Part shown: positions 5,772-9,404 of the stretch, piece by piece
Layout of the letters: the number at the start of each line of letters is the position of its first letter
How positions within the stretch are numbered: position 1 is the stretch's first letter
Assembly: GCA_903909295.1 (NCBI GenBank)
Contig: CAIVVG010000205.1
Location: 1-9,404 of the forward strand
DNA from: an uncultured Chlamydiae bacterium
GTDB lineage: Bacteria > Chlamydiota > Chlamydiia > Chlamydiales > SM23-39
Direction: 5' to 3'
Length of the DNA stretch: 9,404 bases
The notes under the pieces: model-generated
Database searches by the model: none
Told to the model about the DNA's origin: nothing
Seen by the model: the letters and a program-made list of their open reading frames with translations, nothing else
Program-made: the position numbers and the translations under genes

Positions 5772-6870
5772 AATGGATTTATTGAGAGCCTGCTTCCTCT
5801 CGGAGCGTCCGGCGCAAGAAGCGTGGAAACGGTGGACCCAGAGCACCGATATTGAAAATATCGATCCGGTTTGCCATCGACTCCTGCCCCTTATTTTCCG
5901 CAATCCCTCTCTTCAGGATTGTGAAGATCCCATTTTTCTAAAGTGCAAGGGAGTTTATCGCCAAACATGGACCGCGAATCAAGTGCGGTGGAGGGCTGTC
6001 CGCCCCCTTTTGGAGCAACTATTGGACGCCGGAATGGATAAAATCATCTTGCTCAAAGGGATGGCCATGATTCTTCACTATTACCAAGACTTTGGAATGA
6101 GAGTGCTCGGCGATATCGATATCCTGGTGAAAAGAGATCAGCTACCCCTCATAGGACCCATCTTGAGCACCTCAGGCTGGAAACAGAGCTCTCCCCGCCC
6201 CCGATTTGATCTGAACAATCCGGAACACCTGAACCGATGGCATTCGCTCAATTTCCAGCGCAGCGGCGTCGATATTGATTTGCACTGGTCGTTCATCGAG
6301 GAAAACTGCCGAGAGCTCGACGATGCAGTGCTAAAAGATGCCCTTCCCAGCGGACGATTTTATATTCCCAATCTGACAGACCTATTGCTCCAAACCTGTG
6401 TACACGGAATAAAATACAGCCCCGTTCCCCTCATCCGTTGGATCCCCGATGCCATGATAATTCTCAAGCGCTCAGAGATTGACTGGGACCGATTGGTGGA
6501 GTTGGGAAAAAAGGCCCGTCTTTGCCTCCCCCTCTCTTCTGCGCTCCAGTTCCTCGTCGATGAATTTAACGCCCCTATTCCCAAAAATGCCCTGCACAGA
6601 CTTAAAGAGGTAAGCCCCTCTCGCCTTGAACGACTTGAATATAAATACAACCTGATCGAGAACGGAAATATCGCCGCAGCTTGCCGCTATTGTTTAAATC
6701 GGGGCTATCACACCCTCTCCCGCCAGGTGCTACACCTGCACAAATACGTACAGGTGACAGCTCGACTCCCCTCGGCCTGGCTCGTCCCCTTCTTTGCCCT
6801 CTATTGGCTTTTTAAACGGCTGCATACCCATTTTCTGGGTAAGAGAAATGGGAATGCGTCCAGAAGCTGA
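5761..6870 (+). CDS. PF14907-type nucleotidyltransferase family protein
   Basis: The 369-residue protein matches the uncharacterised nucleotidyltransferase family (NTP_transf_5). Its landmarks are KIILLKGMAMILHYY (94-108), RVLGDIDILV (114-123) with the D118-x-D120 pair expected to bind metal, VDIDLHWSF (170-178) with the third acidic position, and RWIPDA (226-231) followed by an IDW segment (240-242). The C-terminus (about 300-360) is basic and has a hydrophobic helix (about 338-352) that may touch the membrane. Members occur with HprK-related kinases and PqqD proteins, including in lasso peptide clusters. From memory, one such protein is implicated in adding sugar to a phosphorylated peptide; true nucleotidyl transfer is not established for the family. 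It overlaps the GT2 stop by 11 bases but has its own strong ribosome binding site. It is the last gene of the block. Confidence 0.85.
   Translation: MPNKMDLLRACFLSERPAQEAWKRWTQSTDIENIDPVCHRLLPLIFRNPSLQDCEDPIFLKCKGVYRQTWTANQVRWRAVRPLLEQLLDAGMDKIILLKGMAMILHYYQDFGMRVLGDIDILVKRDQLPLIGPILSTSGWKQSSPRPRFDLNNPEHLNRWHSLNFQRSGVDIDLHWSFIEENCRELDDAVLKDALPSGRFYIPNLTDLLLQTCVHGIKYSPVPLIRWIPDAMIILKRSEIDWDRLVELGKKARLCLPLSSALQFLVDEFNAPIPKNALHRLKEVSPSRLERLEYKYNLIENGNIAAACRYCLNRGYHTLSRQVLHLHKYVQVTARLPSAWLVPFFALYWLFKRLHTHFLGKRNGNASRS
6822..6857 (+). repeat. Imperfect inverted repeat at the end of the operon
   Basis: GCATACCCATTT (6822-6833) pairs with AAATGGGAATGC (6846-6857), 11 of 12 positions, around a 12-base loop. 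A smaller perfect stem, TACCCA (6825-6830) with TGGGTA (6836-6841), competes with it. It overlaps the last codons of the nucleotidyltransferase gene. No T run follows, so it is not a typical intrinsic terminator, though it could stabilise the transcript end. Confidence 0.35.
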
Positions 6871-6922
6871 CAGTCTCAACACTCTCTAAAGATTCGGTGT
6901 AGCCTAAAAAAACTCTTTTCTC

Positions 6923-6949
6923 TAATATTGGATAATATACTGATTGGAG
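6923..6949 (+). promoter_or_regulatory. Candidate -10 region and ribosome binding site of the SH3-MFS unit
   Basis: The 86-base gap 6871-6956 is AT-rich near its end. GATAAT (6931-6936) matches 5/6 of a -10 box; TAATAT (6923-6928) is an alternative. No convincing -35 box is seen. GGAG at 6946-6949 is seven bases before the ATG at 6957 and is a good ribosome binding site. An own promoter would separate this unit from the glycosyltransferase operon. Confidence 0.4.
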
Positions 6950-6956
6950 TGTCTTT

Positions 6957-8141
6957 ATGTTGTGGGTTACTTGCCTTGTCCTTCTCGCTGCAGCGCCGCA
7001 AGCCGCTCCAGTGAAAACCGCCCCTGCGCAGCAGAAAAAAGCGGAAGTGTTCAAGCCGTTTACGGGGAAAGTCGTCGCCAATAAGGTGCGCATACGCGTT
7101 AAACCCGACGTAGAGTCTCACATCATTCGCCAAATGGCTAAAAACGAACTCCTCCTTGTCGTCGGAGAGTCCAATGACTTTTATGCGGTTGAACCGATGA
7201 AAGGGTCTAAAGCCTACGTTTTCCGGAGCTACGTCCTCGATGGAATAGTCGAAGCAAATAAGGTCAATGTGCGCCTCGAACCCCACCCCGATGCTCCGAT
7301 CATCGGACAACTCAAAGCAGGCGATAAAGTCGAAGAAAAGCCGTGCGCTCTCAATCACAAATGGCTAGAGATCCCCGCTCCTAAAGGGACCGTTTTCTAC
7401 GTGGCCAAGGAATACGTCACTCTCGCGGGAGGCCCCGACTTTCTCGCTACGATGGAAAAGAGAAAATCCCAATTAGAAGAGCTCCTTTCAAGCGCCTATC
7501 TCAATGCCGAGACCGAGTGTAAAAAAAGTTACGAGCAAATGAACCCCGAGCCGGTGTTTGATCAGTTCCAAACCGTCCTCCGCAACTTTGCCGACTTCCC
7601 CGAAGCTGCCCTCCAAGCTAAAGAAGGGCTCGCCTTGCTCAAAGAGACCTTTCTCAATAAGAAAATCGCCTATTTGGAATCCAAAGCCGAGCTCACCTCT
7701 CACGTAAAAGAAGAGCTCATCGCAAGACACCAAGCCGAGAAAAAAGAACTCCTCATAGAAGGGACGACGAAAGTCGATCCGGAACTATGGACCAAGCGGG
7801 CCTTGAAAAAAGAGGGATCCAATACGACCTGGGATGTGATTGAAGAAGCTCTCTATGTGAGCTGGACCGCTTTCCACTCCGGCAAGAGAGCCGAAGACTT
7901 TTATTTAGAAGAAAAAGCCAATGCGACCACTTTGAGTGGCACCTTAGAGCGATATACTTATGAAGTAGTGGATAAGCCGGGCGACTATATACTCCGCAAA
8001 AACGGCGTTCCTATCGCCTACCTCTACAGCACCCAAGTTGATCTGAAGAAGTACGAAGGGCAGAGCATCTCTGTAACAGCAGCTCCAAGGCCGAACCACA
8101 ACTTCGCCTTCCCTGCTTACTTCGTCTTCACCGCGCAGTGA
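6957..8141 (+). CDS. Exported protein with two bacterial SH3 domains
   Basis: The 394-residue protein starts with a short hydrophobic signal sequence (about 1-17, MLWVTCLVLLAAAPQAA), with likely cleavage after an alanine; C6 does not sit in a proper lipobox. Two consecutive SH3b repeats follow. The first is about 36-95 (VVANKVRIRVKPDVESHIIRQM to YVFRSYV) and the second about 97-156 (VEANKVNVRLEPHPDAPIIGQL to FYVAKEYV). Both keep the N.VR.R..P......I...... pattern. A charged, mostly helical region spans about 163-320. A C-terminal beta-rich segment (about 334-394: YEVVDKPGDYILRKNG, AYLYS, YEGQSISVTA) looks like a small OB/SH3-like domain. SH3b domains usually bind peptidoglycan or proteins in the envelope, so a periplasmic structural or binding role is inferred. 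The start is supported by the GGAG site. Its TGA overlaps the transporter start. No enzymatic domain was recognised. Confidence 0.8.
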   Translation: MLWVTCLVLLAAAPQAAPVKTAPAQQKKAEVFKPFTGKVVANKVRIRVKPDVESHIIRQMAKNELLLVVGESNDFYAVEPMKGSKAYVFRSYVLDGIVEANKVNVRLEPHPDAPIIGQLKAGDKVEEKPCALNHKWLEIPAPKGTVFYVAKEYVTLAGGPDFLATMEKRKSQLEELLSSAYLNAETECKKSYEQMNPEPVFDQFQTVLRNFADFPEAALQAKEGLALLKETFLNKKIAYLESKAELTSHVKEELIARHQAEKKELLIEGTTKVDPELWTKRALKKEGSNTTWDVIEEALYVSWTAFHSGKRAEDFYLEEKANATTLSGTLERYTYEVVDKPGDYILRKNGVPIAYLYSTQVDLKKYEGQSISVTAAPRPNHNFAFPAYFVFTAQ

Positions 8142-9355
8142 TGAGACACGCGCGGTTTCAGATCTTTATCGTTGCGCTCGTTTTCTACATAACGATCGTC
8201 AATTATCTCAATCGCATTGCCCTCTCCTACGCCATCTTGCCTGTCGAGGGCGACCTCCACCTCACCGATGCCCAGTTTGGATTTATCGCCTCTGGCTTTA
8301 CCATCGGCTACTTCCTGATGACCCTGCCGAGCGGAGTGCTCGTCGATAAATTCGGCTCCGTCAGAATCTGGACCCTTGCCGCAGCGGTTTGGTCCCTGAT
8401 CGTACTGTCCATCAGCTTTGTGACTCACTCCTACCTCCTCTTTGCCCTTCTGATCCTCTTAGGAATCGCAGAAGGGTCCCACTTCCCCGCCCTCCTCAAA
8501 ACCATTGGCGACTGGCTCGAGCCCCAATGGAGAAGTCGCGCCCTCGCCCTCAGTCTCCTCGGAGTCCCCATGGCATCAGTCATCGGAGGCCCCCTCCTCA
8601 CCTCGCTCATCGCCACCTTCGGCTGGCGAGCGATGTTTGTGATTCTCAGCATCCTGAGCTTTATCTGGGTCATCATCTGGCGTTTGAGCTTTGCAGGTAA
8701 ACACAACCCCCATCTCAGCTCCGTTGAAACCCCCTTCGACCCGAAAGAAAAGATCCACTGGCGCCCCCTCTTCGCCTCGTCCCCCTTCCGACTCAGCTGC
8801 CTCATTTACTTCACCTTCGGATACCTCCTCTTCTTTGGCCTTGTTTGGGTCCCCGGCTACCTCCAAAAAATGCACGGAGTGTCGCTCCAAGAGACCGGTT
8901 ATTTAGTGATTTTCCCCTGGATCCTCAGCGGAATTTCCCTCCTTGCCGGCGGCTGGATCTCCGACTCTCTGTATAAAAAGACCCGCTCCCTCCGCATATC
9001 CCGCCTCTATCCGATGATCGGAGGACTGCTCGGATCTTCGCTTTGTTTTTATTGCCTCACGCTCACAACCAGCCTCGTGCCCGCCCTCCTCTTTCTCTCA
9101 CTCGCCCTCGCAAGCGCCTTCTTTTTCAATGCGCCGATCTACGCCCTCAACGTCGACCTATTCCCCAAAAACGCCGCCACAGCACAGGGAATCATCACCT
9201 GCTGTTCCTCCATCGGCGGAACGATCTCGTCGGCCCTTACGGGACGCCTCGTAGAGAGTTCCGGCGATTTCCAATCCGCCATGCTCCTCGCCTCAGGGCT
9301 CGCCCTCATCACCGCCCTCACCGCCCTCTTCTCCCCCAAACCGAAGCCGCTATAA
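8141..9355 (+). CDS. MFS transporter, ACS (organic anion symporter) type
   Basis: The 404-residue inner-membrane carrier has about 12 hydrophobic helices. The first (about 8-28) holds NYLNR, as in hexuronate, galactonate and phthalate carriers of the ACS family. The loop between helices 2 and 3 has the MFS motif GVLVDKFGSVR (65-75). Helix 4 and the following loop carry AEGSHFPALLKTIGDWLEP (110-128) and R131-x-R133. A hydrophilic central loop (about 185-215) divides the two halves, and GGWISDSLYKK (270-280) repeats the loop motif in the second half. The substrate is probably a sugar acid or another organic anion driven by ion symport, but it cannot be read from sequence. The frame opens at a GTG (8138); the ATG at 8141 is preferred, forming TGATG with the upstream stop. 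There is no ribosome binding site, so translation likely depends on reinitiation after the SH3 gene. Confidence 0.88.
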   Translation: MRHARFQIFIVALVFYITIVNYLNRIALSYAILPVEGDLHLTDAQFGFIASGFTIGYFLMTLPSGVLVDKFGSVRIWTLAAAVWSLIVLSISFVTHSYLLFALLILLGIAEGSHFPALLKTIGDWLEPQWRSRALALSLLGVPMASVIGGPLLTSLIATFGWRAMFVILSILSFIWVIIWRLSFAGKHNPHLSSVETPFDPKEKIHWRPLFASSPFRLSCLIYFTFGYLLFFGLVWVPGYLQKMHGVSLQETGYLVIFPWILSGISLLAGGWISDSLYKKTRSLRISRLYPMIGGLLGSSLCFYCLTLTTSLVPALLFLSLALASAFFFNAPIYALNVDLFPKNAATAQGIITCCSSIGGTISSALTGRLVESSGDFQSAMLLASGLALITALTALFSPKPKPL

Positions 9356-9404
9356 AAATCTGTGGTAAACTTTCTGCATCATAACTAAGAGGGTGTTCTG
9401 TAAA

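Noticed and set aside
6876..7358. Long - strand open frame (160 codons) over the start of the SH3 gene
   Set aside because: The + strand frame has a signal peptide, a good ribosome binding site and two SH3b repeats, so the antisense frame is a shadow.
8389..8890. Several overlapping + and - strand open frames rich in Pro, Arg, Glu or Gly inside the transporter gene
   Set aside because: These are composition artefacts of C-rich third codon positions in the MFS gene; none has a known motif.
9356..9404. AAGAGGG (9387-9393) as the ribosome binding site of a following gene
   Set aside because: No start codon at suitable spacing lies in the window and no convincing promoter is visible, so it is not annotated.

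Overview
The window holds two functional blocks on the + strand plus the start of a divergent gene on the - strand. The organism cannot be named from the sequence with certainty. The mid-range GC, the chain of overlapping genes, and an exported two-SH3 protein coupled to an organic-anion-type MFS carrier would suit a chlamydia-related bacterium (Chlamydiota) or another PVC-group member. That is a weak inference from memory of gene content. No rRNA, tRNA, CRISPR array, insertion sequence or phage gene was seen.

Left edge (1-464): positions 398 down to 1 on the - strand encode the N-terminal 132 residues of a membrane mannosyltransferase of the PIG-V type, which runs off the window. A 66-bp AT-rich gap separates it from the main operon and carries a plausible promoter facing right.

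Main block (465-6870): seven genes read right in one tightly overlapping series. They encode a PqqD-like peptide-binding protein with an unusual C-terminal tail, an HPr-kinase-like P-loop protein, three tandem paralogous GT4 glycosyltransferases, a small GT2 glycosyltransferase, and a PF14907-type nucleotidyltransferase-like protein. PqqD-like protein, HprK-related kinase, nucleotidyltransferase-like protein and a GT is a recurring partnership: the 'HPr-rel-A' type systems, and the tailoring genes of some lasso peptide clusters. The PqqD tail itself carries a YxxPxL leader-like motif followed by LLLLDPIHEVTEMGWP, so it looks like a ribosomal peptide precursor fused to its own recognition domain. 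The working hypothesis is that the kinase and glycosyltransferases phosphorylate and glycosylate this tail or another peptide or protein. No cyclase, leader peptidase or exporter is visible here.

Right block (6871-9355): a probable promoter and a clear ribosome binding site start a second, two-gene unit. It encodes an exported protein with two SH3b domains, followed by a 12-helix MFS transporter of the ACS (organic anion symporter) type joined by a TGATG stop/start overlap. The final 49 bases hold no identifiable gene.
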